Of a DNA stretch of 64,000 nt, positions 8,261 through 17,411 are shown in pieces; position 1 is the first letter of the stretch, and each line of letters begins with the position of its first letter. Source of the stretch: CALLVF01 sp964632205 (GTDB lineage: Bacteria > Patescibacteriota > Microgenomatia > UBA1406 > GWC2-37-13); contig CAZWBE010000001.1 of NCBI GenBank assembly GCA_964632205.1, forward strand, positions 62,001 through 126,000, given 5' to 3'. A program made the translations under genes and the position numbers. The notes beneath the pieces were generated by a model, which saw only the letters and a list, made by a program, of their open reading frames with translations, had not been told where the DNA came from and did no database searches.

Positions 8261-8458
8261 ACAACAAAATAATAAAAATAATAATTTCTGAACAACAATA
8301 TCTCTTGTTATCTAACAAATAATTATCTCATAAGGAGAAAAATTGAGTCAAGCGACTGAACAGGAATTGTATGGCAAGTAAAATTTCTAATTTTTAACTA
8401 AAGTTAATTAGAAAAAATTTTGAGGATGAATTTTTGTCGATTGAAAAAGAAATTATGC

Positions 8459-8464
8459 TAAAAT
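8459..8464 (+). promoter_or_regulatory. Extended -10 box before the 37-residue membrane peptide
   Basis: TGC followed by TAAAAT ends 13 bases before the ATG at 8478, giving an expected leader of about seven bases. A -35 box is not convincing. The remainder of 8261-8477, upstream of the penicillin-binding protein, shows no other recognisable feature. Confidence 0.4.
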
Positions 8465-8477
8465 ATAAAATAAAACT

Positions 8478-8591
8478 ATGAAAATACTTGGCCGAAAAAT
8501 AAAAAGAGAAGATTTTTTAAAAATAATCATTATTATTTCCTCTTTAATTTTGATTTTTTCATCTCTGGCACCCTTGTTATTATTAAGATAA
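8478..8591 (+). CDS. Small single-pass membrane peptide, 37 residues
   Basis: An ATG-started frame encodes MKILGRKIKREDFLK followed by an uninterrupted hydrophobic stretch of about 20 residues (five Ile, then SSLILIFSSLAPLLLL) and a final Arg. The basic start and hydrophobic end fit a single membrane helix with the N-terminus inside. It has its own -10 box and lies in the 403-base gap between the divergent penicillin-binding protein and recG. I do not recognise the family. A real small gene is likely from the composition, but it could be chance in AT-rich DNA. Confidence 0.5.
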   Translation: MKILGRKIKREDFLKIIIIISSLILIFSSLAPLLLLR

Positions 8592-8663
8592 TTTAAAAAG
8601 AACCGTTATAAAAAAACTCGTTCATCTTAGTCAATTTAATTAAATTATTACCCAATCATAACT

Positions 8664-10721
8664 ATGGATTTATCAACTCCCATCGAGTCTCTTCCCAATA
8701 CTAGCCTGATTACGATCCGTCGCCTAAAGTTATTAGGAATCAAAAACTATTGGCATCTTCTTAATTATTTCCCACTTCGCTACGAAGATTATTCTCTTAT
8801 CTCTCCCATAAATAAACTTCAAGAAGGTGAAACAGTAACGGTAATCGGTCAAATAACAAAAAAAAATTTACAGATAATAAAACGTAATCTTAGTATTCAG
8901 AAATTTATCCTTGAGGATAAAACTGGGCAAATAGAACTAAATTGGTATAACCAACCTTATCTTTTGAGATTATTAAAACCAAACATGACGATATCGGTTG
9001 CCGGTCAAGTTAAAATGATTGGCAGAAAATTAATAATGGATCCGGTTGAATATGAAATAGGAAGCTGTCATATACACACGGGCAGGATTATCCCCATCTA
9101 TTGCGAAAAAAAAAGACTGTCTTCCCGAACACTCAGGGAAAAAATTTTTTATATCTTAGACCAATTAATGAGAAAAACATACAACCATCTACCTTTAAAA
9201 GAAATATTACCAGAGGAAATAATAGCTTATAACAATCTTATCGATGAAGCAAGCGCCTATCATAACATTCACTTTCCGAAAAATAAATTGTTAGTTAAAA
9301 AAGCCCGTGAGCGATTGGCTTTTGATGAACTTTTTTTTCTACAGTTAAATGCTAATTTAATCAAAAGAGAATGGGAAAAAGAAACAGTTGGCAATCCTTT
9401 TAAAATAGAAAATAAACAAGCTTTTATCCAAGATTTTATTAATCATCTCCCTTTCTCCTTAACCAATGCCCAAAAAAAAGTCTGGTGGCAAATTCTTTTC
9501 GATTTGCAACAAAAAAAACCAATGAATCGGCTTCTCCAAGGTGATGTTGGTAGTGGAAAAACTGTTATTGCTGCTTTAGCTTGTTATGTCGCCTATCTAA
9601 GCGGTTTTCAATCTCTAATTATGGCACCAACCGAAATTCTCGCCCACCAGCATTATCAAACAATTTCTAATCTTTTTCAAAATTATCCGATTAAAATTGC
9701 TCTTCATACCGGCTCGAAAAAAATATCAAAAAATCAAGATAAAATCTGCGATATCGATATCATTATTGGCACTCATGCCCTTATTCAAAAAAAAATCAGC
9801 TTTAAAAGAGTTGGTTTAGTAATTATTGATGAACAACATCGTTTTGGGGTAGTCCAGCGGGCGATGTTAAAAGAAAAAGGGCTTAATCCTCACCTTTTGA
9901 CAATGACGGCTACCCCCATTCCTCGAACGGTCGCCTTAACTTTATACGGTGAACTGGATATTAGCATAATCGATGAAATGCCCAAAGGCCGTTTACCAAT
10001 AAAAACTTTTGTTATCCCAAAAGAAAAGAGAGCCGATTGTTACCGATGGATAAAATCACAAATTATCAATCATCACACCCAAGTTTTTATTATTTGCCCA
10101 CTAATCGAGGAATCAACTGTTGAAACAATGAAATCTGTCAGGGCGGCGACAAAAGAATATCAATTCTTAAAAGAAAATGTTTTTCCTGAATTTTCTCTTG
10201 GTTTGCTTCATGGTCGAATGAAACCAAAAGAAAAGGAAAAAGTCATGCAAGATTTTAAAGACAAAAAATACCATATCCTCGTGGCGACTCCGGTAGTCGA
10301 GGTCGGTATTGATATTGAATCGGCAACAATTATTATCATTGAAGCTGCGCAACGTTTTGGATTAGCCCAACTGCATCAGTTAAGAGGCAGAGTTGGTCGG
10401 GGAAATAAACAATCATATTGCTTTCTTTTTTATGATGTTAATGATCCACAGGTGACAGAAAGACTTAAATTTTTTGCTCACACCACCGATGGTAATCTTT
10501 TGGCCGAGAAAGATTTACAAAACCGTGGTCCTGGTAATATTTATGGAACCGAGCAACATGGGATTATTAAATTTAAAATCGCCACACTCTCTGATTTTTC
10601 TTTAATAGAGAAAACAAAAAATGCCGTCCAATATTTTTTAAAGAAATATAAAATTGACGATTTTAAAGAGATTAAAAGAAGATTAGAAGAGTATAAGATA
10701 GAGCAAATTACTAAAGATTAA
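8664..10721 (+). CDS. recG: ATP-dependent DNA helicase RecG
   Basis: A 685-residue SF2 helicase that reverses stalled forks and moves branched DNA. The N-terminal wedge domain has an OB fold around residues 60-150. The helicase core has Walker A GDVGSGKT, APTEILAHQH, the DEQH box in IIDEQHRFGV, TATPIPRT (motif III), and the C-terminal RecA-like domain with VEVGIDIESA and QLHQLRGRVGRG. Length and motif order are normal. It is followed convergently by pilC with 33 bases between stops. Confidence 0.95.
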   Translation: MDLSTPIESLPNTSLITIRRLKLLGIKNYWHLLNYFPLRYEDYSLISPINKLQEGETVTVIGQITKKNLQIIKRNLSIQKFILEDKTGQIELNWYNQPYLLRLLKPNMTISVAGQVKMIGRKLIMDPVEYEIGSCHIHTGRIIPIYCEKKRLSSRTLREKIFYILDQLMRKTYNHLPLKEILPEEIIAYNNLIDEASAYHNIHFPKNKLLVKKARERLAFDELFFLQLNANLIKREWEKETVGNPFKIENKQAFIQDFINHLPFSLTNAQKKVWWQILFDLQQKKPMNRLLQGDVGSGKTVIAALACYVAYLSGFQSLIMAPTEILAHQHYQTISNLFQNYPIKIALHTGSKKISKNQDKICDIDIIIGTHALIQKKISFKRVGLVIIDEQHRFGVVQRAMLKEKGLNPHLLTMTATPIPRTVALTLYGELDISIIDEMPKGRLPIKTFVIPKEKRADCYRWIKSQIINHHTQVFIICPLIEESTVETMKSVRAATKEYQFLKENVFPEFSLGLLHGRMKPKEKEKVMQDFKDKKYHILVATPVVEVGIDIESATIIIIEAAQRFGLAQLHQLRGRVGRGNKQSYCFLFYDVNDPQVTERLKFFAHTTDGNLLAEKDLQNRGPGNIYGTEQHGIIKFKIATLSDFSLIEKTKNAVQYFLKKYKIDDFKEIKRRLEEYKIEQITKD

Positions 10722-10754
10722 GAAAATAAATTTTCTCCTTTATAATTTGGGATT

Positions 10755-11957
10755 TTATTTAAACGAGCTGGTTAAATTATATATGGGGGTAATCACCGAC
10801 ATAACCAAAAAACCAACGCCTACGCCTAAGAAAACTAAAATCGCCGGCTCAATTAAAGTGGTCATCGCTTTAATGGCAATTTCTGATTCCATTTCAAAAT
10901 ATTTTGATAATCTCAATAAAGTATCATCTAAACGGCCGGTTTGTTCTCCCACTTGCGTCATTTGAACAAGAATGGGGGGGAAAATTCCCTCTTCATCTAG
11001 AGAGGTTCCTAAAGATTGGCCTTTTTCTATTTTTTTATAAATATTTTTAAAGCTCTCTTGAAAAAAAATATTGTCGGTTGTCTCAATAACGATTTTTAAG
11101 GCATCCAAAATTGACACGCCACTACCTATAAGAATCGCCAATGTTCTGGTTGCGTCCACCAAGGCTGAGACTCTAACTACATTGTTAATGACAGGAATTT
11201 TTAAAAGCAGACTGTCATAAATATATTTGCCCGCTTTTGTTTTTAGATACATTCTTAAAAGAAAAAACCCGCCAAAAAGAGCCGCGATTAATATTGGCCA
11301 AAACTTAGTCGTAACTGAGGAAATGGCTATCAATATTTTGGTTGTAAAAGGTAAATCTATATTAAAATCTTTGTAAAGATTAAGCAGTTTAGGGATAACA
11401 AAGGTAATCATCACAAACATCACTCCAAACATAGCCACAACAATGATGGCGGGATAAATTAGTGCTCCTTTCAGTTTCCCTTTAAATTCGCGCTCTTTTT
11501 CTAAATTCTCTGATAGTTTAAGCATTATTTCACTTAATTTTCCTGAAGCTTCTCCTGATTTAATTAAGGCAATATAAAGATTAGAAAAATATTGCCGATA
11601 TTTTTTTAAGGCGAACGAAAATGGATTACCGGCTTTAATTTGGCTATCAATATTTTCAATAACCTTTCGAAGAGAATTTTTTTTGACTTGTTTTTTAATA
11701 ATTTCTAAAGCGTCAATAATCGTTAATCCCGCATTAAGCATAATAGCCATCTGCCGGGTAAAATCAACCACATCATTAAAAGAAACTCGATCAAAGAATT
11801 CCGATAAAAAGCTTGTTTCTGTATTCTTTAATGATTTTATCCAAATAAGAAAATAGTTATTATTTCGAAGATAATCAACTACTGCTTTAACATCTTCCGC
11901 CTCAACTGTTCTAATTATTACTTTATCACCTTTAAGAGCTTTGTATTGAATTTTCAT
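10755..11957 (-). CDS. pilC: Type IV pilus inner-membrane platform protein PilC
   Basis: A 400-residue GspF/PilC-family protein with two homologous halves. The first has FTRQMAIMLNAGLTIIDALE and later ALIKSGEASGKLSEIM; the second has ATRTLAILIGSGVSILDALK and QVGEQTGRLDDTL. Three hydrophobic membrane segments are seen at about 172-192, 220-240 and 370-392. PilC anchors the extension and retraction ATPases and passes pilin subunits into the fibre. It starts one base after the pilT stop and is the last gene of pilB-pilT-pilC. Confidence 0.94.
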   Translation of the reverse strand: MKIQYKALKGDKVIIRTVEAEDVKAVVDYLRNNNYFLIWIKSLKNTETSFLSEFFDRVSFNDVVDFTRQMAIMLNAGLTIIDALEIIKKQVKKNSLRKVIENIDSQIKAGNPFSFALKKYRQYFSNLYIALIKSGEASGKLSEIMLKLSENLEKEREFKGKLKGALIYPAIIVVAMFGVMFVMITFVIPKLLNLYKDFNIDLPFTTKILIAISSVTTKFWPILIAALFGGFFLLRMYLKTKAGKYIYDSLLLKIPVINNVVRVSALVDATRTLAILIGSGVSILDALKIVIETTDNIFFQESFKNIYKKIEKGQSLGTSLDEEGIFPPILVQMTQVGEQTGRLDDTLLRLSKYFEMESEIAIKAMTTLIEPAILVFLGVGVGFLVMSVITPIYNLTSSFK

Positions 11958-11958
11958 T

Positions 11959-13011
11959 TTATTTGATGAACTTTTCTAGTTCTTTAGGCCTAATGGCATA
12001 AGAAAAAGCCGTTTCTTTGGTAATTTCTCCTTGCCGGAACAATTGTAATAGATATTTTTCAAAAATTATCTGTCCCTGTCCTTCTCCTGTTTCTAAAATG
12101 TTATTAATAAGGTATGTTTTTCCATCGCGAATCGTCGCGCTTACTGCCGGTGTACTAATAAGAATTTCTAAGGCAGGAATTCTTCCCAAATTATTAGTCC
12201 TTGGTAATAATTTTTGAGTAATGATAATTTTTAAAACAGCGGCTAATTGATTTTTAATCTGATTCTGTTGATGAGGAGGAAAAATATCAATAATTCGATC
12301 AACTGTTTCAGGGGCTGAATTAGTGTGAAGGGTAGAAAAAACTAAATGACCAGTTTCGGCGGCAGTAAGAGCCAATTGAATAGTATCAAAATCACGCATC
12401 TCTCCTAATAAAATAACATCAGGATCTTCTCGCAGAGCTGATCTTAAAGCAATGTTCCATGAGTGAGTATCTTCATGGAGTTGCCGTTGAGAAATAATTG
12501 ATTTTCCTTGAGGATAAACATATTCAATGGGGTCCTCAATAGTAATGATATGTTTGCTATATTTCAGATTAATTTCATTAATAATGGCCGCCAGCGTAGT
12601 TGATTTTCCCTCGCCAGTTGGACCAGTAATAAGAACTAATCCTTGACGAAAATCAACACATTGATGAAGAAAGGAGGGTAAATTTAGCTCTTCGATCGTC
12701 ATTATTTTTTTGGGAATAAGACGAAAACTAGCGCTGATCGCTCCCTTAGAAAAATAAATATTAATCCGAAATCGGCTATCAGAAAAGCTGTAACTAAGAT
12801 CAATTTCTCGATTAGATAAAAGATTTTCTTTTTGCTCTTGATTAATAAGAGAAAAACACATTGATTCAGAATCTTCTTTCGTAATAACAGGAAAATTTCT
12901 TAATTGATGAAGTTCACCATTAATTCTTAAAGTAGGGGGATAGCCGGGAATTATATGTAAATCAGAAGCGTTTTTTTCCACAGCGAGTTGCAGTAGTTTT
13001 AAAATTTCCAT
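11959..13011 (-). CDS. pilT: Pilus retraction ATPase PilT
   Basis: A 350-residue hexameric secretion ATPase. The N-terminal PAS-like part contains ASDLHIIPGYPPTLRINGEL; the core has Walker A GPTGEGKST, the Asp box EDPIEYVYP, the His box and AIRELIR-like region (LTAAETGHLVFSTLHTN), and the Walker B region with VILLGEMRD. PilT depolymerises pili, enabling twitching and DNA uptake. One deviation: Walker A reads GEGKST rather than the more common GSGKST. It lies between pilB and pilC, four bases after pilB. Confidence 0.92.
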   Translation of the reverse strand: MEILKLLQLAVEKNASDLHIIPGYPPTLRINGELHQLRNFPVITKEDSESMCFSLINQEQKENLLSNREIDLSYSFSDSRFRINIYFSKGAISASFRLIPKKIMTIEELNLPSFLHQCVDFRQGLVLITGPTGEGKSTTLAAIINEINLKYSKHIITIEDPIEYVYPQGKSIISQRQLHEDTHSWNIALRSALREDPDVILLGEMRDFDTIQLALTAAETGHLVFSTLHTNSAPETVDRIIDIFPPHQQNQIKNQLAAVLKIIITQKLLPRTNNLGRIPALEILISTPAVSATIRDGKTYLINNILETGEGQGQIIFEKYLLQLFRQGEITKETAFSYAIRPKELEKFIK

Positions 13012-13015
13012 ACTT

Positions 13016-14731
13016 TTATGATGTTTCCGCTACTCTTAATACTTCCTCGATTGTTGTTATTCCATCTAAAGCTTTAAGATAGCCATCTTGTTTCATTAAA
13101 ATTAAACCTTCCTGACAGGCTTGTTTTTCAATCTCTTTTGCTCCTACTTCCTGTAAAATCATTTTATTAATCGCCGGCGTAACTTTCAAGATTTCAAAAA
13201 TGGCAATTCTTCCTAAATAACCGGTATTATTACACTCTGAACATCCCTCTCCTTTTGCCAATAGTAACTGTTTTCCTTCTAAATAAGGTTTAGGAAGAAG
13301 TCCCCCTAAAATTTTTTTAATATTCTCTTGAATTTCAAGTGAGGGTTCATAAGTTATTTTACAACCGCCACAAACGCGACGACAAATCCGTTGGGCAACT
13401 ACCGCGTTGAGAACTGAGGCGATTAAAAAAGGTTCACCTCCTAAGTCAATTAAACGAGGAATGGCTGTGGCGGAATCATTGGTATGGAGGGTCGAAAAGA
13501 CTAAATGACCAGTTAAAGCGGCTTGAATAGCCAGTTGAGTTGTTTCCCGATCACGAATTTCTCCCACGAGAATAATATTTGGATCTTGTCTCAAAAAGGC
13601 TCTTAAACCAGTGGCAAAGGTTAGACCGGCGGCTGGATTAATTTGAACTTGATTAATGCCTGGGATTTGGTATTCAACCGGATCCTCAAGAGTGACGATA
13701 TTAACAGTTGGTTTATTTAATTTTGATAAAACTGAATAAAGGGTAGTGGTTTTTCCGCTTCCAGTAGGTCCTGTCACTAAAATAATTCCGTAAGGTTTGT
13801 TAATTGCTTCTTCTAAATCTTTTAGTTGGGGACCACGTAAACCTAAATCAATCAGGCTAGGAATTCCTCCAGTTTTTTTTAAAAGCCGCATAACTACTTT
13901 TTCTCCATGGACCGTCGGAAGAGTTGATACACGCAAATCAACTTCTTCATCGCCAATTTTAAAGGAAAACCGACCGTCTTGGGGAACTCTTTTTTCATCA
14001 ATCTTTAACTCGGATAAAATTTTAATTCGAGAAACAAGGGCATCATGAATTGATTTTGGCAACGAGAGTTTCTCGTGAAGCATGCCATCAATTCGATAAC
14101 GAACCTGAGTTTTTGTTTCCAGTGGTTCAATGTGAATATCTGAAGCGCGACTTTTAACTGAGAACTCAAGAATAGTAGAAACAATTTTAGCAATTGGCGC
14201 TTCATGAATAGTGGTTGCCTTAACTTCTGTCATTTCGGTTTTTTTCTCTTCTTTAAACTCTTTAAGGGCTTCTTTAACTTCTGGCGACAAACCATGGGCA
14301 TATGACAAGTCGATGCTCTTTTTAATTTCAGAAGGATCGGCTAATGTTAAAATAATTTTTTTTCCTGTTTTTTTTTCAAGAAATTCGATAATTGCCGTAT
14401 CAAAAGGTTGTTCTGTTCCTACATAAATCGCTTGTTCTTTTGGATCGAATTTGTAAGGAATCACTAAAAATTTACGAGCAATGGCTTCAGGAATTAAACT
14501 AAGAGCCACTGGGTCAATCGGAGAGGTTGTTAGATCAACATAATTCACTCCTTTTACTTGGGCGATTGCTTTTAAAATTTCAGTTTTTTTAATATTGGTA
14601 AATTCCGATAAATATCTATCTATTGGCAGATTCTTTTGTAAACTAAGCACTTCATAACGCATCGCCTCCTCTTCGTTAATTATTTTATTTTTAACGAGTT
14701 GGTTAAGTAGTTGTTTTGGAGAAATGATCAT
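13016..14731 (-). CDS. pilB: Pilus extension ATPase PilB
   Basis: A 571-residue GspE/PilB ATPase that powers pilus assembly. The N-terminal GspE-N (MshEN) domain covers roughly residues 1-150, followed by ASDIHIEP, Walker A GPTGSGKTTT near 320, the Asp box LEDPVEYQIPG, Walker B ILVGEIRD, and the His box GHLVFSTLHTND. Two Cys pairs (CRRVCGGC and CSEC) form the zinc site characteristic of PilB/GspE. It is the first gene of a minus-strand operon whose promoter ends six bases before this ATG, so the transcript is probably leaderless. Confidence 0.95.
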   Translation of the reverse strand: MIISPKQLLNQLVKNKIINEEEAMRYEVLSLQKNLPIDRYLSEFTNIKKTEILKAIAQVKGVNYVDLTTSPIDPVALSLIPEAIARKFLVIPYKFDPKEQAIYVGTEQPFDTAIIEFLEKKTGKKIILTLADPSEIKKSIDLSYAHGLSPEVKEALKEFKEEKKTEMTEVKATTIHEAPIAKIVSTILEFSVKSRASDIHIEPLETKTQVRYRIDGMLHEKLSLPKSIHDALVSRIKILSELKIDEKRVPQDGRFSFKIGDEEVDLRVSTLPTVHGEKVVMRLLKKTGGIPSLIDLGLRGPQLKDLEEAINKPYGIILVTGPTGSGKTTTLYSVLSKLNKPTVNIVTLEDPVEYQIPGINQVQINPAAGLTFATGLRAFLRQDPNIILVGEIRDRETTQLAIQAALTGHLVFSTLHTNDSATAIPRLIDLGGEPFLIASVLNAVVAQRICRRVCGGCKITYEPSLEIQENIKKILGGLLPKPYLEGKQLLLAKGEGCSECNNTGYLGRIAIFEILKVTPAINKMILQEVGAKEIEKQACQEGLILMKQDGYLKALDGITTIEEVLRVAETS

Positions 14732-14737
14732 AATTTA

Positions 14738-14766
14738 AATATAGGAAGATTTGTGATAAAATGCAA
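14738..14766 (-). promoter_or_regulatory. pilB promoter, leaderless geometry
   Basis: On the minus strand TTGCAT (14761-14766) and TATATT (14738-14743) are 17 bases apart, and the -10 box ends six bases before the pilB ATG at 14731. A plus-strand TAAAAT (14757-14762), possibly for the holB-like gene at 14776, overlaps it. Confidence 0.55.
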
Positions 14767-14775
14767 TAAGAAATT

Positions 14776-15432
14776 ATGATTCCTATTATTCTTCTGTCCG
14801 ATAATAAAGAAGAGGTGGCAAAATTTGTTGAAAAAAAAAGAAGAGAACTTCAAGCAATTGTCATCAAAATAAAACCAAAATCGCTAACCAATGAATATTC
14901 AATAAAAGAGATCAAAGAAATTAATCGCGAAGCTCATATCTTCCATAAGCAGGTAAGAATTTATCTTTTGGAGGATTTTCATTTTTCTTCTCTCCCAGCT
15001 CAAAATGCTTTTTTAAAATTGCTAGAAGAACCACCTGATAACACCCAGTTTATTTTAACAACCATTAATGTTTATAGCCTTTTACCAACGATTATCTCCC
15101 GCGCCAAAGTAATTAAATTAGGCAAAAACAGAGAAATAAAGGCAAAAAAAACTTTTTTTGCTGCTTGTTTTGAAGAAATAATCAATCAAAAAACTAGGAA
15201 AATCCCTTTTTCTTTATTTACCGTTAATGGCAAAGAGTCTGCTGAAAAGGTTTTAGAAGATATTATAATCTTTTTCAGAAAAAGACTGGCTTCTGACGAA
15301 AAATCGCCTTTAATCCTCAAAGAAACTATTCGCCTCAAAAGTCTATTAGATAAAAATAATCTTAATCCACAATTGACTCTTGACCATTTGTTGATTTTTA
15401 TCTATAAATGTTATAATGATTTTAAACAATGA
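14776..15432 (+). CDS. holB: DNA polymerase III delta prime-like protein (minimal clamp-loader subunit)
   Basis: The 218-residue protein carries the clamp-loader AAA+ signature around residues 55-110: VRIYLLEDFHFSSLPAQNAF, then LLKLLEEPP-type sequence, and SRAKVIKL after an SRC-like arginine-finger position. It has no Walker A loop and no zinc module, unlike full-length HolB of about 330 residues. Family delta prime subunits help load the beta clamp and need not bind ATP. A DnaX protein is encoded at 51275. The start is divergent from pilB, and the 3' end overlaps the first pilin gene by four bases, which is unusual company for a replication gene. Confidence 0.68.
   Translation: MIPIILLSDNKEEVAKFVEKKRRELQAIVIKIKPKSLTNEYSIKEIKEINREAHIFHKQVRIYLLEDFHFSSLPAQNAFLKLLEEPPDNTQFILTTINVYSLLPTIISRAKVIKLGKNREIKAKKTFFAACFEEIINQKTRKIPFSLFTVNGKESAEKVLEDIIIFFRKRLASDEKSPLILKETIRLKSLLDKNNLNPQLTLDHLLIFIYKCYNDFKQ
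15391..15417 (+). promoter_or_regulatory. Likely promoter for the pilin cluster
   Basis: TTGATT (15391-15396) and a perfect TATAAT (15412-15417), with a 15-base spacer, lie inside the end of the holB-like gene. The -10 box ends 11 bases before the first pilin ATG at 15429. Confidence 0.4.
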
Positions 15433-15869
15433 AAAAGGCTTTTACGTTAATTGAATTACTCGTTGTTATTGCTATTATTGGTGGTTTATCTGCCTTACTT
15501 GTCCCGAACTATATGGGAGCGCGGGAAAGAGCTCGTGACACCCAGAGAAAAAATGACTTAAAACAAATTCAAAAGGCTTTAGAAATGTACAGACAAGACC
15601 AAAATCCTCCTGCTTATCCAACCTATTTGCCGTCAGTTGGCTCAGTATGGAGTGGCAGTAGTGGTATTATTTATATGAATAAATTTCCCGGTGACCCCAA
15701 TCGAACCCCTAATAACTACTATTATTCTTACAATAGCACTAATTTAACATATACCTTATGTGCCTGTTTAGAGAATAAAGCTGATTCTGACGCCTTAAAT
15801 GGTAATTGCAGTCCTGACAATTCCTATCCTTGTCCGAGTGGAAAAAAATATGTTGTTACTCAACCATAA
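15429..15869 (+). CDS. Type IV pilin or pseudopilin
   Basis: The 146-residue protein has a short basic leader (MKKA) followed by FTLIELLVVIAIIGGLSALL, the N-methylated helix recognised by prepilin peptidase, with Glu at +5. The helix continues with RERARDTQRKNDLKQIQKAL, as in class a pilins. The C-terminal part has four Cys residues (CAC, NCS, PC), which may form disulfides outside the cell. It is the first of six pilin-like genes and overlaps the upstream holB-like stop by four bases. Confidence 0.88.
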   Translation: MKKAFTLIELLVVIAIIGGLSALLVPNYMGARERARDTQRKNDLKQIQKALEMYRQDQNPPAYPTYLPSVGSVWSGSSGIIYMNKFPGDPNRTPNNYYYSYNSTNLTYTLCACLENKADSDALNGNCSPDNSYPCPSGKKYVVTQP

Positions 15870-15872
15870 GCT

Positions 15873-16313
15873 ATGAAAAAAAATCAAATTTCACTTAAAT
15901 ATCAAGTAATAAAAGCATTTACTCTTCTGGAAATGCTTGTTGTCATTGGGATTATTGCGGTCTTGATTGGGATGGGGGCTGTCTCTTATTCAACCGCTCA
16001 AAAAAAATCCCGCGACGCCAAAAGAAAAGCTGATTTAAAAGCAATCCAAAATGCACTAGAGCAATATTACTCAATTTGCAATTACCAATATCCATCTAAT
16101 TATGGATTTTTAAACAGTGGTAGTTTGACTTGTGGTTCCCAAACCTTAATGTCAACTCCTCCAAAAGATCCTTTGGGGTCAAATTATCAATGTGTTGGTA
16201 CTTGCACTAGTACTCAATACACAATCTGTTCACCAACCGTTAGCGGTACTTCCCGGTTAGAAACTCAAAGTTGCACTTCAGGTAATGAATGTTGTGTTTC
16301 TAATCAGCAATAA
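15873..16313 (+). CDS. Type IV pilin or pseudopilin, cysteine-rich tail
   Basis: The leader is longer (about 15 residues, MKKNQISLKYQVIKA) before FTLLEMLVVIGIIAVLIG, and the helix contains the motif SRDAKRKADLKAIQNALEQY shared with other pilins here. The tail holds about eight Cys residues, including a CC pair near the C-terminus, suggesting several disulfides. It starts three bases after the previous pilin, so the two are co-transcribed. Confidence 0.87.
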   Translation: MKKNQISLKYQVIKAFTLLEMLVVIGIIAVLIGMGAVSYSTAQKKSRDAKRKADLKAIQNALEQYYSICNYQYPSNYGFLNSGSLTCGSQTLMSTPPKDPLGSNYQCVGTCTSTQYTICSPTVSGTSRLETQSCTSGNECCVSNQQ

Positions 16314-16328
16314 AAAATTTATAATAAT

Positions 16329-16814
16329 ATGAAGATGATACCCAAAAACAAAAATAAGATTAACATATCCTCCTGTTTTAATACCAGTTCTAAACTTAAA
16401 ATCATAAAAGGTTTCACTCTCATTGAAATCCTTGTTGTTGCTACTATTATTGGTTTATTAGCAGGAGGTGGGGTATTATCTTACTCTCAATTTGCCAGAC
16501 AATCTCGTGACGCTAAAAGAAAAGCTGATTTAGAACAAATAAGAGCCGCTTTGGAGATGTACCGAAGCAATAATAATCAATATGACCCTTATATAGGCAA
16601 TTGTTCATCTTACCAAGCTTTAACTACACCCACCCGATATATTCAATCAATGCCATTTGATCCAAAATCAAGTTCTGGTTACTTTTATTATTGTAATATT
16701 TCAACCAATGACTATACCTTGGGCGCTGCTTTAGAAACGAGTACAACAGCGTGTGTTCCTGGACAATGTGGCAGTAATTGTACCTATTGTGTCGGACCAT
16801 ATGGACAAAGATAA
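16329..16814 (+). CDS. Type IV pilin or pseudopilin, cysteine-rich tail
   Basis: Leader of about 30 residues ending in KGFTLIEILVVATIIGLL; Glu+5 is present. RDAKRKADLEQIRAALEMY follows as in the neighbouring pilins. The tail ends CVPGQCGSNCTYC, four Cys within 13 residues. Either ATG at 16329 or 16335 is possible; both keep the cleavage site. The gene is part of the six-pilin run. Confidence 0.86.
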   Translation: MKMIPKNKNKINISSCFNTSSKLKIIKGFTLIEILVVATIIGLLAGGGVLSYSQFARQSRDAKRKADLEQIRAALEMYRSNNNQYDPYIGNCSSYQALTTPTRYIQSMPFDPKSSSGYFYYCNISTNDYTLGAALETSTTACVPGQCGSNCTYCVGPYGQR

Positions 16815-16855
16815 ATCAGTTATTGTAGTTTGTTATTTTTATTTAAAGAGCAAAA

Positions 16856-17374
16856 TTGAAAAATTTTATAAAAAATATTAGTCATAAATTTATAACCCCC
16901 AACCATAGCTTTACTCTTATCGAGCTTCTTATTGTTGTCGTCACTATCCTAATTTTTAGCGGCTTTTCACTTGCTTTTTACAACCGCTTTACCGAGGAAA
17001 AAAAATTGGAAGATGAGGCAAGAAAGTTAGTTAATGTTTTAGAATTAGCAAAAAAGAAAGCCTCGGCTAGTGATGTGGGAAATTATTCCTGTAATAATTT
17101 CTCTGGCTATCGCGTATCCATCCAGTCGACGTCTTATCGATTTATTCTTTGTTGTTCAGAAGACTGTAATATTAATTATCCTATTCAAAACTATAATCTA
17201 TCATCAAATATGCAGATCATTAGTGGGCTAGGCAATATTCAATTTAAACCTCTAACAACAACGGCTAATCAATCAAATATTACTCTAAAACACACTTCAA
17301 TAAGTACATGCCTTAATATTTCAATCAATCCCGCCGGTGTTATTGATATTGGAAATAGATACTCCCCTTGTTGA
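16856..17374 (+). CDS. Pseudopilin, GspH-like
   Basis: Starts with TTG at 16856, giving a leader MKNFIKNISHKFITPNHS, then FTLIELLIVVVTILIFSG. After the helix comes EEKKLEDEARKLVNVLELAKKKA, the spacing typical of GspH/FimT minor pilins in which helix one is followed by a beta-rich body. It contains CC and several single Cys. Minor pilins of this type prime fibre assembly and may bind ligands. Confidence 0.78.
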   Translation: MKNFIKNISHKFITPNHSFTLIELLIVVVTILIFSGFSLAFYNRFTEEKKLEDEARKLVNVLELAKKKASASDVGNYSCNNFSGYRVSIQSTSYRFILCCSEDCNINYPIQNYNLSSNMQIISGLGNIQFKPLTTTANQSNITLKHTSISTCLNISINPAGVIDIGNRYSPC

Positions 17375-17411
17375 CTTTCTTAAAAAAATATAGCAAGATA
17401 AGAATAAAACC

